A stretch of 64,000 nucleotides of DNA from Acholoe squamosa (lineage: Eukaryota > Annelida > Polychaeta > Phyllodocida > Polynoidae): positions 956,001 to 1,020,000 of the forward strand of contig OX439049.1 in NCBI GenBank assembly GCA_949317995.1, given 5' to 3'. The notes under the pieces were generated by a model. It was not told the DNA's origin. It made no database searches and was given only the letters and a program-made list of their open reading frames with translations. A program made the position numbers and the translations under genes. Positions 1 to 10,399 of the stretch are shown here, in pieces. The stretch's first letter is position 1; each line of letters starts with the position of its first letter.

Positions 1-66
1 CCTCCTGGAGGCCATCGCTCAACATGTTGACTTTGTGTATGAGGTACACCTGGTACCTGATAACAG
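1..66 (+). CDS. iGluR-like exon 1 (partial)
   Basis: Reading from base 2, the exon encodes LLEAIAQHVDFVYEVHLV and a few more residues, the conserved helix/strand opening of the iGluR ligand-binding domain. It ends in AG before GTAAAC (donor at 67), phase 2. The exon continues left of the window, so whether an amino-terminal domain precedes it is unknown. Confidence 0.8.
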
Positions 67-3000
67 GTAAACTATGTGTAGGGGGTATATCTGATTATAG
101 ACTACCCGCATACCAGCACAAGCTATATGTTTGGCTGCCCCTTTCACAAATTTGAAATAGAGGATATACTTATACAATAAACTGCAACATTTTCTCACAA
201 ATTGATCTCAAAGAGCAGCAAATAATGTGTGGATTTTTAAAATCTTGTTTGGGGTTTCCTGTCAAGCCCCCTCAAATATTGACTGCATGATATGTATGGT
301 GTGAAATCAGGATTGAAATTTGAAGTAGAAAAAAATATGAATTCTAGAGGGAATTGAACCTCACCAGTTAGTTAAGTGATAAATCATTGGTGTTTGTTTT
401 AGGTACGGCCAGCGTGAGAGTAGTGGGCGGTGGAACGGCATGATAGGACAACTAGTTAGAGGGGTGAGTGTACATTCTGTTTCCATCTGGACAAATTGTA
501 TATATAAATGTGGGACATTTTGTTTGATCAACTTCTGATAAGATAATTCTTCCGTCGTCTTTCTCTCTTTCCTTTTTATTCTTAGTTTGGAGCTTTTTTC
601 CAACAAAGCTTCTCACATAAATGAACTTGAGTGAAGCTAGGTTGCTCAGATTCAGCAATTGACTGATTTGGCAACACTGTATTTGTTAGCTGCACCTTAT
701 AAACAAGTTATATCTTATATTGGCTTATTTCTAAAAGAAGCAGGTGTAGCTGCAGCAACACTGACCTGAGCTGCTGACTGTAAACTGTGTGTGATGGTCT
801 CTGTTTACATGTACATAACATATCTACTGTATACATATATATCAGATTGGTATACATGTGTAGTGTTCTACCCCGCGATGTTATTCAAATCTTTCGATAT
901 ACAACGAAGAACAACTAAATCAGGTTCCAGTTAAAACTTTATTGTCAACAATGCATAGGCACCAGCTGTCCTCGATGTCAGTTACAAGCAGTAGTGTTTA
1001 ACCACTAAACAAACTTGACACTAGTTGATTAGCAGTCTCCTAGTGTCCAGTAAAAAGCCAATCCGACTACCATGTTTTAGAACATGGTAGTCGGGCAGCC
1101 ACTAACCATCTCTCAGGATGGTCCTGTCACGGCTGGACTGACCCTGAGGAAGGCCGCGAAACGGCCTTATATACACCAGAGTCGAGGGCCATGTGACCGT
1201 GCTGTGACGTGGCACTGGACTCCAGCACCGCCAGGCGTCAGGTAAGAGAAGTGCTCTTGACGTCGCTGATGCAGAACATCAACAGACATCGAATGTTCCC
1301 CGAGGACGACTCGCGACCACCACACATATATCAGATTGGTATAAATATATCAGATTGTTATATATTTATTATAACAGGAGGCAGACATAGCAGCAGCCCC
1401 ACTCACCCAGACTGCTGACAGAAGGACGGTAGTAGACTTTGTCTACATGTATATAACATATTTATCATGTAGATGTATTATATTAGTGTCTATTTATCAT
1501 TGCAGGAGGCAGACATAGCAGCAGCCCCACTCACCCAGACTGCTGACAGAAGGACGATAGTAGGCTTTGTCTACATGTATATAACATATTTATCATGTAG
1601 ATGTATTATATTAGTGTCTATTTATCATTGCAGGAGGCAGACATAGCAGCAGCCCCACTCACCCAGACGGCTGACAGAAGGACAGTAGTAGACTTTGCGT
1701 ACCCATTCCAGTCTGTCTCACTCACTGCCATTGTACGGAGAGACATTAACATTGACTCCATAGAGGAACTGACCAACCAGACGGACGTCAACTATGGCAC
1801 ATTTAATGGAGGTAAGGATTATCTTATTCACTAGACGGACCACAACTATGGCACATTTAGAGGATTTCATATATAGTGTAAGTATAGTATCTTTAGCTGT
1901 AAGGTGTGTCAGTCCAATTGGCCGGATGTCATGCTAAATTGCAATTTCCCCTTAATGCTACTTCCAGGTGCCACCGAGCAGGTGTATATTGGTGCCACGG
2001 CCCCCATGTTCATGTAATGCCACCTTTTGTAGGATAATATCTTTGTTATACTATAGTGTCCACAGTCCCCATGTACAGGTAGTGCCACCTTTTGTAGGAT
2101 AATATCTTTGTTATACTGTAGTGTCCACAGTCCCCATGTACATAAAGTGCCACCTTTTGTAGGATAATATCTTTGTTATACTATAGTGTCCACAGTCCCC
2201 GTGTACATGTAGTGCCACCTTTTGTAGGATAATATCTTTGTTATACTATAGTGTCCACAGTCCCCATGTTCATGTAATGCCACCTTTTGTAGGATAATAT
2301 CTTTGTTATACTATAGTGTCCACAGTCCCCGTGTACATGTAGTGCCACCTTTTGTAGGATAATATCTTTGTTATACTATAGTGTCCACAGTCCCCATGTT
2401 CATGTAATGCCACCTTTTGTAGGATAATATCTTTGTTATACTATAGTGTCCACAGTCCCCGTGTACATGTAGTGCCACCTTTTGTAGGATAATATCTTTG
2501 TTATACTATAGTGTCCACAGTCCCCAAGTACATGTAGTGCCACCTTTTGTAGGATAATATCTTTGTTATACTATAGTGTCCACAGTCCCCGTGTACATGT
2601 AGTGCCACCTTTTGTAGGTTAATATCTTTGTTATACTATAGTGTCCACAGTCCCCAAGTACATGTAGTGCCACCTTTTGTAGGATAATATCTTTGTTATA
2701 CTATAGTGTCCACGGCCCCCGTGTACATGTAGTGCCACCTTTTGTAGGTTAATATCTTTGTTATACTATAGTGTTCACAGTCCCCATGTACATGTAGTGC
2801 CACCTTTTGTAGGATAATATCTTTGTTATACTATATTGTCTGAGCCTTTAAGGTCTGTGCCTCAGTCCGATTTGCTGAATGTCCCCCCTTTATTAATTTC
2901 ACCTCCCCTTCCTACCTCCAGGTGCCACCCAACAGGCCTTTATTGGTGCTATGACCCCCATCTACCGCCGTATGTGGGCGCATATGGCAAGTCAGGAACC

Positions 3001-3379
3001 CTTCCCCTTCATCGATGACTTCAAAAAGGGACTACAGAAGGTCCGCCAAAAGGACTTTGCCTTCATCGTAGAACGTCGGACCGGGGCATATGTCATAAAC
3101 CAGGAGCCATGTGATCTGAAGCTGCTGGGGAGCTTCACGACAGACAGCATGGCGAGGAGCTTTGCATTTGCGCTCCCTAAAAGACACGAGTTGCTGAATG
3201 ACATTAATGCGGCCATGTTACATCTTCAGGGGGACATGAGTATTGCTAAGTTGTACAGGAAGTGGTGGCCTCAGCTGTGTGCCAGTGGCACAGGTGGTGC
3301 CACCTACAGTGGTGGTGGTGGTGGTGCTGGAGTGGTGGGTCTCAGCCTAGCATTAGCTGCACTGAGGTGGTACAAGTGA
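2..3379 (+). CDS. Pore-less ionotropic glutamate receptor-like protein, ligand-binding domain with GPI-like tail (3' part of gene)
   Basis: Joined exons 2-66, 403-463, 1634-1811 and 2922-3379 give 253 codons plus stop, all phases consistent; the 5' end lies outside the window. The protein reads as an iGluR S1 lobe (exon 2 motif WNGMIGQLVRG, then APLTQTADRR) joined straight to an S2 lobe (SIEELTNQTDVNYGTF, then GAT, MW and ERR). Seen: the S1 ligand residues Pro, Thr and Arg of the P-L-T...R motif, Thr of GAT, the S2 acidic Glu (FAFIVER), and the cysteine pair EPCD/WWPQLC that forms the S2 disulfide in the family. Missing: M1, pore loop, M2 and M3, which normally sit between S1 and S2, and a normal M4. 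After WWPQLCASG comes a Gly/Ser/Thr-rich spacer and about 13 hydrophobic residues ending RWYK, which looks like a GPI-attachment signal. Inference: an extracellular, membrane-tethered amino-acid-binding protein, not a channel. Confidence 0.85.
403..463 (+). CDS. iGluR-like exon 2
   Basis: Acceptor TTTGTTTTAG at 393-402, donor GTGAGT at 464. Joined to exon 1 it reads RYGQRESSGRWNGMIGQLV then RG, the family's conserved 'W-N-G-M-I-G-x-L-V' block. Ends in phase 0, matching the start of exon 3. Confidence 0.85.
859..1324 (-). mobile_element. Candidate solo LTR in iGluR intron 2
   Basis: On the minus strand this block starts TGTGGTGGTCGCG, has a TATA-like motif (TGTATATAAGG, near 1163-1175), an AATAAA at 938-943, and ends ACACTACA, so it has TG...CA termini and the order promoter then poly(A) signal expected of an LTR. 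Both flanks carry the same motif, ATATATCAGATTGGTATA, before 857 and after 1324. A clean target-site duplication is not evident (CATG against CATA), and no internal retroviral or gypsy-type genes are present. It could instead be a MITE. Confidence 0.4.
1063..1094. repeat. Perfect 14-bp stem-loop
   Basis: CCGACTACCATGTT, four-base loop TTAG, then AACATGGTAGTCGG: a perfect inverted repeat inside the candidate LTR. Confidence 0.9.
1378..1633 (+). repeat. Two tandem partial copies of iGluR exon 3 with acceptor site
   Basis: Two 128-bp units (1378-1505, 1506-1633) each begin GAGGCAGACATAGCAGCAGC, the first bases of exon 3, follow about 66 bp of exon sequence, then switch to intron sequence ending in ...CATTGCAG. 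The real exon at 1634 is the third unit. The copies lack an evident donor after TAGACTTTG/TAGGCTTTG, so they read as decoy acceptors rather than usable exons. Confidence 0.92.
1634..1811 (+). CDS. iGluR-like exon 3: S1-S2 junction exon
   Basis: Acceptor TTTATCATTGCAG at 1621-1633, donor GTAAGG at 1812. It encodes EADIAAAPLTQTADRRTVV, then DFAYPFQSVSLTAIVRR, then DINIDSIEELTNQTDV. In channels about 150 residues with three membrane segments separate the IVRR-like strand from the SIEELTNQT-like helix. Here both lie in one uninterrupted 178-bp exon, so the loss of the pore is genomic, not an alternative-splicing effect. The first 66 bp are duplicated twice upstream (1378 and 1506). Confidence 0.85.
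1956..2010 (+). pseudogene. Partial copy of iGluR exon 4 and its acceptor
   Basis: TACTTCCAG followed by GTGCCACCGAGCAGG and GGTGCCACGGCCCCCATGT closely matches the true acceptor and start of exon 4 (TACCTCCAG, GTGCCACCC..., GGTGCTATGACCCCCAT). It breaks down after about 45 bp and runs into the 65-bp array. Confidence 0.8.
2010..2843. repeat. 65-bp minisatellite in iGluR intron 3, about 12 units
   Basis: Units contain TGCCACCTTTTGTAGGATAA and GTGTCCACAGTCCCC, spaced exactly 65 bp (for example CACAG at 2061 and 2126). The GTGTCCACAGTCCCCATGT segment resembles GGTGCCACGGCCCCCATGT in the exon 4 pseudo-copy just upstream, so the array appears to have grown from duplicated exon sequence. Confidence 0.92.
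2922..3379 (+). CDS. iGluR-like exon 4: S2 lobe and C-terminal tail
   Basis: Acceptor CCTACCTCCAG at 2911-2921; stop TGA 3377-3379. Encodes GATQQAFIGAMTPIYRRMW, the S2 core with FAFIVER and EPCD, the helix HELLNDINAAMLHLQ and KLYRKWWPQLC, followed by the Gly-rich spacer and hydrophobic end. S2 length from GAT to the KWW motif is normal for the family. The usual M4 segment is replaced by the short tail. Confidence 0.88.
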
Positions 3380-3465
3380 AGCACAGTAGAAAAAGGTCTC
3401 TTCCCACCAAATTCTTATATTGGTGTCAGAAACTCTACCTCCCCAAAGAATCTTGAATTATCTGT

Positions 3466-3485
3466 AATAAATGTAATGGAATAAA
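3466..3485 (+). promoter_or_regulatory. Two polyadenylation signals of the iGluR-like gene
   Basis: AATAAA occurs at 3466-3471 and again at 3480-3485, about 90-105 bp after the stop codon, on the coding strand. This suggests a short 3' UTR ending near 3,500. Confidence 0.6.
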
Positions 3486-3487
3486 GC

Positions 3488-4175
3488 TATCCTAGGGGTT
3501 AACCTCTAAGGGATTGATCAGTTGGACAGGACTGCTATTCCTCAAGTTGTAGATAGAATCACTAGGATGCTTCCATCAGTGCTCAATGTTAGTGCCACTA
3601 CGGCTAATCCAATTTCTATCAGTGTCTCTGGGAAGGCTTGTACAGTAAAATTCCTTTACAACGAATCCTGTTACAACGAATTTTCGTTTATAACAAACAA
3701 ATCACCTATCAAACGTTCCTTGCTTTAGCTCATACTAGGTCGATAAGCCATAAGTATTTTTACCATTTTGGTGCAATGTCTTTGCAGGCCACACCTTGCT
3801 GAAAACACTTGTTATAACTACAATTATAGCACTTACATTTCAACTTTGATTGATGCATCTCTACACATAAATATTGCTGGCGAAATAAAAACCTGAATGC
3901 TAAGAGAAACTTAAAATATGTTGTTCTGCTCAAGTTAAAGAAACAGATGAAGAGTCAAAATTATTTCAATGATGCCAGGGAATGCACAAGTCCCACTTCT
4001 CAGAGGGCATCTGTATTCCCTATTTGATTTATGACCTAATTACTTGCTTGAGCACCCTGAATTTGAAGATAACAATGTACATTTGAGTCAATGTCAATTC
4101 AATATTTTAAGGCAAGCCAAAGGTTGCTTTTAGCAACAATCATAGCTTTCACAATATGATTTCAACTTATTACCA
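3488..4175. other. Intergenic, no gene seen
   Basis: AT-rich sequence after the receptor gene. Around 3655-3705 the repeated motif TACAACGAATC/TTACAACGAATTTTCG resembles the end of a Tigger/pogo-type MITE, but no second terminus was found. Confidence 0.5.
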
Positions 4176-4640
4176 GGTCTAAAAGAGAAGACATACCAGC
4201 AATGCCTGCGCGAGCTAGATCTGCCTACATTAGCCTTCCGCCGCCTTAGGGGGGACATGATTGAGGTCTATAAATTATTCAACAAATATAACTGCAATAA
4301 GGAAGACATTCTAGCTCTAGACCAAAACATGGGAAGAACCAGGGGGAACCAGCGGAAACTTTTCATGAAAGGAGGGCACTTGGATAAATTGAAAAATAGC
4401 CTCTCCCGGCGTGTGGTTCAAGCATGGAATAGCTTACCCAAAACCATAGTACTGTCAGATAATCTGAACACATTCAAAAACAAACTAGACAGACTTTGGG
4501 TAGATCACCCTTTAAAACATAACTGGGAGTGGGAACCACTTCTGGGTCAAGCTACATAAACTTTGATTCATGAGATGGAAAAAGTGGCTTTCTAAGCCAG
4601 CTTCCAGAAAGACCTATACGTACATATAAGTACCTATAAA
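4176..4640 (+). pseudogene. 3' tail of a CR1/L2-like LINE ORF2
   Basis: An open frame from GGT at 4176 to the stop at 4557-4559 encodes GLKEKTYQQCLRELDLPTLA, FRRLRGDMIEVYKLFNK, then SLSRRVVQAWNSLPKTIV and NTFKNKLDRLW, the typical C-terminal end of CR1/L2-type ORF2 proteins beyond the reverse transcriptase. The RT itself is missing, as expected of a 5'-truncated insertion. The ATG at 4257 is internal, not a true start. Exact 3' boundary uncertain. Confidence 0.75.
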
Positions 4641-5677
4641 TTATAATGTCCCTGGATGTTGAGGTTCCACTAAATCAGAAAGAGGGGAAGGCAGGATGGC
4701 AGAGACCAGAGAGCCTAGAGAGAGATAAATCTTGGCTGACAGCTCAGACTTTTCATTATTAGAGGTACGACAATGTAAAAAAAAAATGTTGCACAGGGAG
4801 ACCACTGACAGGTCATGACATCAATGCTTCAGGCAAACATGCAGTTTTCGTATACAGATCTAGAGTACCGTACCCTAGACGTGAGGGGTAAAGGGACTTT
4901 TACCCCAAAGGGCATCTTACCCCATCCTACCCTAAGGATCAGGGACTTGCAAGCCTAATTTATAAGTCCCAGGGACTAGTGGCAAAGTCCCAGCGACTTG
5001 TGGCTAAATCACGAGGACTTGACATAATTGAACATAGGTTAGACCCTTAATAGATAGAAAAAGCCTTTTTTTGTTTAACTTTAAGTCATACACAAGTCCT
5101 CAGGACTGGAGAAGGGGTGGTATCGTGTATCTCGTGCGGGGGGGGGCAGACCGTATAACGTCTTCCAACGCAGCAGCGTCAAGTTCGCCATTTCTTTCTA
5201 TTTACTTGGATTACTTTTAATGATCTAAAGTAAAAAAAAAAGTTGTAAAAAGGTCCAGGTTATCACCAAACTTTCCATAATCTGCAACTCTTTGAGAGAA
5301 AACACTCATATTTTACACATATTTTCCCAAAAAGCTCAGGTTTTTTGCTGATGGCCGATGGGAAGTGATAGTGTTGATAGGGCTACTTTGGTTTGTTATT
5401 TTTTTGCTGATGGCCATCCAAAATCATAGCTGGAAATGCCCGTAATCCAAGTTATTAGAATAACATGGCTTGCTTGCCCCAATGTTTCGCCCTTCTGTGA
5501 CGTCACAATCCACGAGTAATGGCCGCGCCCACGACACTGTGTGCAAAGTGGGCCAGGGTTGTGTTACATAATAACTAACAAAGACAGATGATTTTAGCCT
5601 AAGCAATGATCAAAATAACGACAAAATTTTCAGTGCATAACTATTATCTACTGTTTGGTCGTTGATTTTTGTCTTTA
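4641..5677. other. Intergenic; possible degraded MITE at 5201-5466
   Basis: No gene. ACTTGGATTAC near 5206 and CCGTAATCCAAGTTATTAG near 5449-5466 are inverted and match the termini of the MITE at 63393-63766, so 5201-5466 may be a diverged relative. Short direct repeats of TTTTTGCTGATGGCC lie near 5345 and 5405. Confidence 0.4.
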
Positions 5678-5928
5678 GGGAGTGGTCATTTTTAAACAAC
5701 AAGGGGGGGGGTTGGTGGGTTTGGGGGGGACAAAAAAATTTCAGACCGCTCTTGGTGGGACAATAAAAATTTCGCCCCTTTTCAGCGAAAAAGCCCGCGC
5801 GCGACTATAGAATAAAATGGGGGGACGGAAAAGTTTCAGACCCCTCGGAGGGGGGGGTCGAAAAGATTTTCGCCGCGCATGCGCCAAATTTCACTGAGCC
5901 CCCCTGTTGTTAAAAAATTACCACTCCC
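5678..5928. mobile_element. Harbinger-like MITE, 251 bp, TTA target duplication
   Basis: Terminal inverted repeats start GGGAGTGGTCATTTTTAAAC and end CCACTCCC preceded by TGTTGTTAAAAAATTA. TTA flanks both sides (5675-5677 and 5929-5931). A 3-bp TTA duplication fits PIF/Harbinger-type transposition. The interior is G-rich and holds no ORF. A truncated relative lies at 18783-18902. Confidence 0.8.
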
Positions 5929-8449
5929 TTATTTCATTTGTCTTTGTTATACTAAGTTATTTAGCGTTGTTTGTTTCACAAACAATGATGGAAAAAGTAG
6001 CTAGGTACATGGTAAATGACCTCTGATTGGTCAGATTGTGGGGTCAAACTGAGGTCACGCTTTACTTCCGGTTTCCATATGTCACAAACAAAGACATTTG
6101 TAGATGCTTAATTGAGTTATTCAGACATGAGAAATAACTTTTTCTATCATAACGGAAACTAGATAATATATGTTGTTAAGCCAGTTTTGGGTCTAGACTC
6201 TGGCAGTATATATGGCATCATCATACCTGAGGCTATTGCTTATAATTTTTTCCCCCTTCCCCCAAAATTTGATGAACGGACAAAAGATAAAATAAAAAAA
6301 AATGATAAAATCTTTCATATATATTTATAATTCCTTGAACATTTGTGTACACTCTCAGCCCCAACTATTGGTCAGCACCAACTGCCCCTGTAATTAGGCA
6401 GTTAAACCACCTACAGCTACAGCTACAGCTAAATATACATCCAGTATAGACCTTCATGCCTATACAAGGTAGTACTGTATAGTAGAATAAGAATCCCTCT
6501 TCTGCTTATTTACGTGAGCGGGCTAACAGTGTACCAGCCTATACCACTACACTGGTCCCCTGTTCAGTTTTATGAAAGGCCTAAGCTCTTAGTAGATTTT
6601 AACAGTTCCTTTTACAGGGTATGCCATATACATCAACAAGGCTTGAGGAAAACATAGATCTGGTCAATTGCACTGAGTTGGGGTCACACAGGGCTCACTA
6701 AGGGGTAAAAGTTAGACTGCTTGGATTGTTCTGAAATCGTGTGTCCAAAATACTGGCGCACTGAGGCACCTACCCTGAAAATTGGGAACACTAATATCGA
6801 AAATTGCCAATTTTAGAGTCAATTCCATTATTTAGCATTAGTTCCTATGGGATTCTGGTCCAAAGAGGCTCATTTTTGGGGAGTTAATTTTTCCACCATC
6901 AAGTGAACAGATTCATATGATATCATTTTTGCATGATGCTGGGCATTGTCCTTTTATAATAGTAATCTGTCATAACAACAAAACTTCTTAATTTATGATA
7001 TTTCAGGCATAATACATTTTGTGGCACGTATGGTTTCATGTGGCACGTACGGTTCCAGACATGGAAAAACTGTCATAGATTTCCATTGAGTTGTATAATG
7101 GGACTGTAATATCTACATGTAGATAGGTGCACAAATGGTTAATCTTTATGACAATGCATCTCTAGGAACTCGCATAACTATGCACTGGAGGAATCACTTT
7201 ATGTGGCACATATGGTTCCTCTAAAACTACACCAAATCACATTGCAATTTCAAATATGGCAATACTGAGGTATAATGTTAATGAATCTAAATTTCTTTAC
7301 CTAATGACTGATAGTTGACACCTAAGGCTTTCCAATTATATTTTTGCATTTGATAAATATGATTTATTTCTCCCCACTATCATTTATTGACTCATCAAAA
7401 CTCTGGGAAAGGATAAACGAAGTTGCCAATGCCGTTTAGCCGACTGTCACAAGTGCCCGGCACTTTATTAAGAGAAAAATAGAGAAGGAAAAAAAAATCA
7501 AAGTTCTTGTCCTAACTGCCATGTGCTGCTGCTGCTTGCTAAACTGCTGTCACCCCTGCTGTGGGGGGAGAGTGTGAGGGGGTAACTGTTCTAAACTACA
7601 CCAGGTGGAGGTGGTGCAGTGTCTCAAAGTCAATAGGCCAATAGATCACCCGGGTGATCTATTTGGACCATTAAAGAATGAGGCACATATGGTTCCACTT
7701 TACCTACACCACAAGGTTTTTAGCAAAAACTCCAGGCAGATAAGGGGAATAGTTCTTGAATTTATTATATATAATGTTAAATATTGGGGGTTAGTGGAAA
7801 TATAAAAAAATTATACATTTCCGATGCATTTTCTCTTTATTTTGCCCCATACCAGTGGGAGCACTATGAAAAAATGTTTGAAAAACCCTATGAAAAGCTT
7901 ATATTTTGTAGTCTGCTGCTTTAAATATTAATGATACATGGGCAAAACCATAGTTTCCAAGCAAGATTCTGACCATACCCACCTAATGGAAATGAAGAAT
8001 ATCCAAAACGTTCAATCTTTAGTCACATTTACCCCCTTCCCATGGTGAAAAATGGGTTTGTCCCCATTTCAGTGCAATTGACAATCCACTGTGTGTGGCT
8101 GCTCGTACAGTTAGTACCCTCCCCCCCGAAAAAAGATTGATTTTCTAGAACTGCTTAACACCATGATAATACATAAATTACTTAAGGATCAAAATGAATC
8201 CATGTGTAGTATAAAAGATCCCACCATGAGGGTACCATGTATTCAGCAAAAGGTCAAAATGCAGGGGCCTAATCCTAACAATCAGGGGCACATCCCATAC
8301 ATAAAAAATCAGAGGGATGTGAGAGAGAAAAAAAAGTGTTTGTGAAAAGAAATTTGTCCATTATGAAAATTCAGGCACAGTTTATAGATTGATTATACCC
8401 ACAATAAGTAGAACCACATTTGCATATAGTTATTTATTTGAACAAGTTT
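5929..8449. other. Intergenic, no gene seen
   Basis: Mostly unique AT-rich DNA. The motif GGCACRTAYGGTTYCA recurs at about 7021, 7040, 7204 and 7681, suggesting an old, broken repeat. (CAGCTA)n occurs at about 6412-6430. No ORF with recognisable protein content. Confidence 0.5.
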
Positions 8450-8837
8450 CCCATGTAGCAAGCCCACTCGGGGCCAAATTGGTTTAACCAGGGATAAGGT
8501 GGTTCAAAGTGGGCAGCATTCAGTACATGGGTTTTAGGTTCGGCAGATGCTGGGTTTCCAGTCAGGGCCACACAGGGCAGCCCAAATCGGGCAAACCGAC
8601 TTGAGCCCGTTGGGCTCCCAATGGGTTTTGTCCTCAGCATATGGTCTGGGCCACATTGGGCTGACCGGTTTGGGCACTGGTCAGCTTTAAAATGGGCAAC
8701 CACATTGGGCCCAGGATGCTTTCAAAATAGGCATTCCAAGATGGGTGCTTAGCTACATAAAGTCTTCTCAGTCTGGGGTGAGAGTGGGTTTGGACAGGGC
8801 AGCCTCATATTCTGGACTGTTCTGAACTCTGTGATGA

Positions 8838-9560
8838 GTGTTCCCCCTCCCTCTCCCTCTTTTCTTTGCCCTCCCCACCAATCCCCTACCCCTTCCATCT
8901 CCTCCTCATTCCCCTCAACCTGCCCTACCCTTTCCCCCTCACCTTCTCTCGCCCTGCTCTCCCCTGCCCTGTCCTCTCCTCCCCTGCCCTCCCTTACCCT
9001 GCCCTGCCCTCCCTTGCCCTCCTCTCACCCTGTCCTGCCCTCCCTTGCCCTCCTCTCACCCTGCCCTGCCATCCCCTGCCCTCCTCTCACCCTGCCCTGC
9101 CCTCCCTTGCCCTCCTCTCACCCTGCCCTGCCATCCCCTGCCCTCCTCTCACCCTGCCCTGCCCTTCCTTACCCTCCTCTCACCCTGCCCTGCCATCCCC
9201 TGTCCTCACCTGCCCTGTCCTGCTCTCACCCCACCCTGCCCTCACACTGCCCTGCCCTCACCCTGCCCTGCCCTGTCCTCCTCTCACCCTGCCCTGCCAT
9301 CCCCTGTCCTCACCTGCCCTGTCCTGCTCTCACCCCACCCTGCCCTGTCCTGCCCTGCCCTCACACTGCCCTGCCCTCATCCTACCCTGGCCTGCCCTCC
9401 TCTCACCCTGCCCTGCCATCCCCTGTCCTCACCTGCTCTGTCCTGCTCTCACCCCACCCTGCCCTGTCCTGCCCTGCCCTCACACTGCCCTGCCCTCATC
9501 CTACCCTGCCCTGGCCTCCTCTCACCCTACCCTGGCCTGCCCTGCCCCCCCCCCCCCACC
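8838..9560. repeat. Pyrimidine-rich minisatellite
   Basis: About 720 bp of C/T-rich plus strand made of shuffled CCCTGCCCTCC, CTCTCACCCTGCCCTGCC and CATCCCCTG blocks, ending in a C10 run at 9546. Strong strand asymmetry (purine-rich minus strand). All three plus frames stay open, which is a by-product of its composition. Confidence 0.9.
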
Positions 9561-10399
9561 TCCACTCCCTCCACCACTGCTGTAGGACACTTTCCCTATA
9601 CCATTAATGCACAGGTAGGTTCATAGTGGGGATCCAGATATTTCATGTAAAATGCAACACTGACTAGTCTTGGAAATAACAGCTTCATGTCTTTCTTTAT
9701 ACTAGTAGGCTTGCAAGGTGTATTTGTGGTGTGGGGGCAAACAGCTCCCACACCTGGCCGGGTATAAGAGGACTATATATAGAGGCAATTGAGAAACCAA
9801 AAATATCCCCTGCCCCTGTAGGCCAGTCCATGGCAGACTCACTACAAAGTGGTTTCACAGCACTCCAGGCAGAATTCTACTACCCATACAAAACTTATTT
9901 CTTTTAGACATAGGACAACTGGAATAGACTACTATATCAGATATGAAGTAATAATGTGCAGACTTTCTCATAGTCTGGAAATACTTAGATGTCTCTAGTC
10001 AAAAGTGCAAATCAAGGTCATTTTAGTAGTAGTGGAATGGCAACACCATTTCCATTGCACTGAACTTGGAACAAGAGCAGATATGCAGAGGTACAGTCAT
10101 TATGAACTTGAAGGCTCTCTTCTCTACTCCTACATAGGGAAGTAGTGGGGGGAGATTGAGGCCAGAATGTCACTTTAATGAATCAAAGTGCCTTGTGTTG
10201 GCTGAATGAGTTTGATTCAAATGGATGGTTCTGCTCTGGCTTTCCACTCAAGTAGATATTGCATTTACTGCTTTGGTGATTGGGGGGTGGGGTGAGATTA
10301 GCTCAAGGATTTGTTGTTCATTGACTTTTGGAAAAAAAAAAAAAAAAAAAAAGAATAAATATTGGATAAATTTTTCAAAAAGAATTTTTACCATGTAAC
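9561..10399. other. Loop of the fold-back element, no gene seen
   Basis: Ordinary AT-rich DNA with a 22-base A run near 10330-10351. No ORF of note. Confidence 0.5.

Noticed and set aside
2836-3018. Start codons near 2836 and 2951 as the start of a separate gene
   Set aside because: Exon 4 of the receptor-like gene has a good acceptor at 2921 and continues the reading frame of exon 3.
8831-9626. Three Pro/Ser/Leu-rich frames of 239-262 codons
   Set aside because: Composition artefact of the C/T-rich array, with all plus frames open at once.
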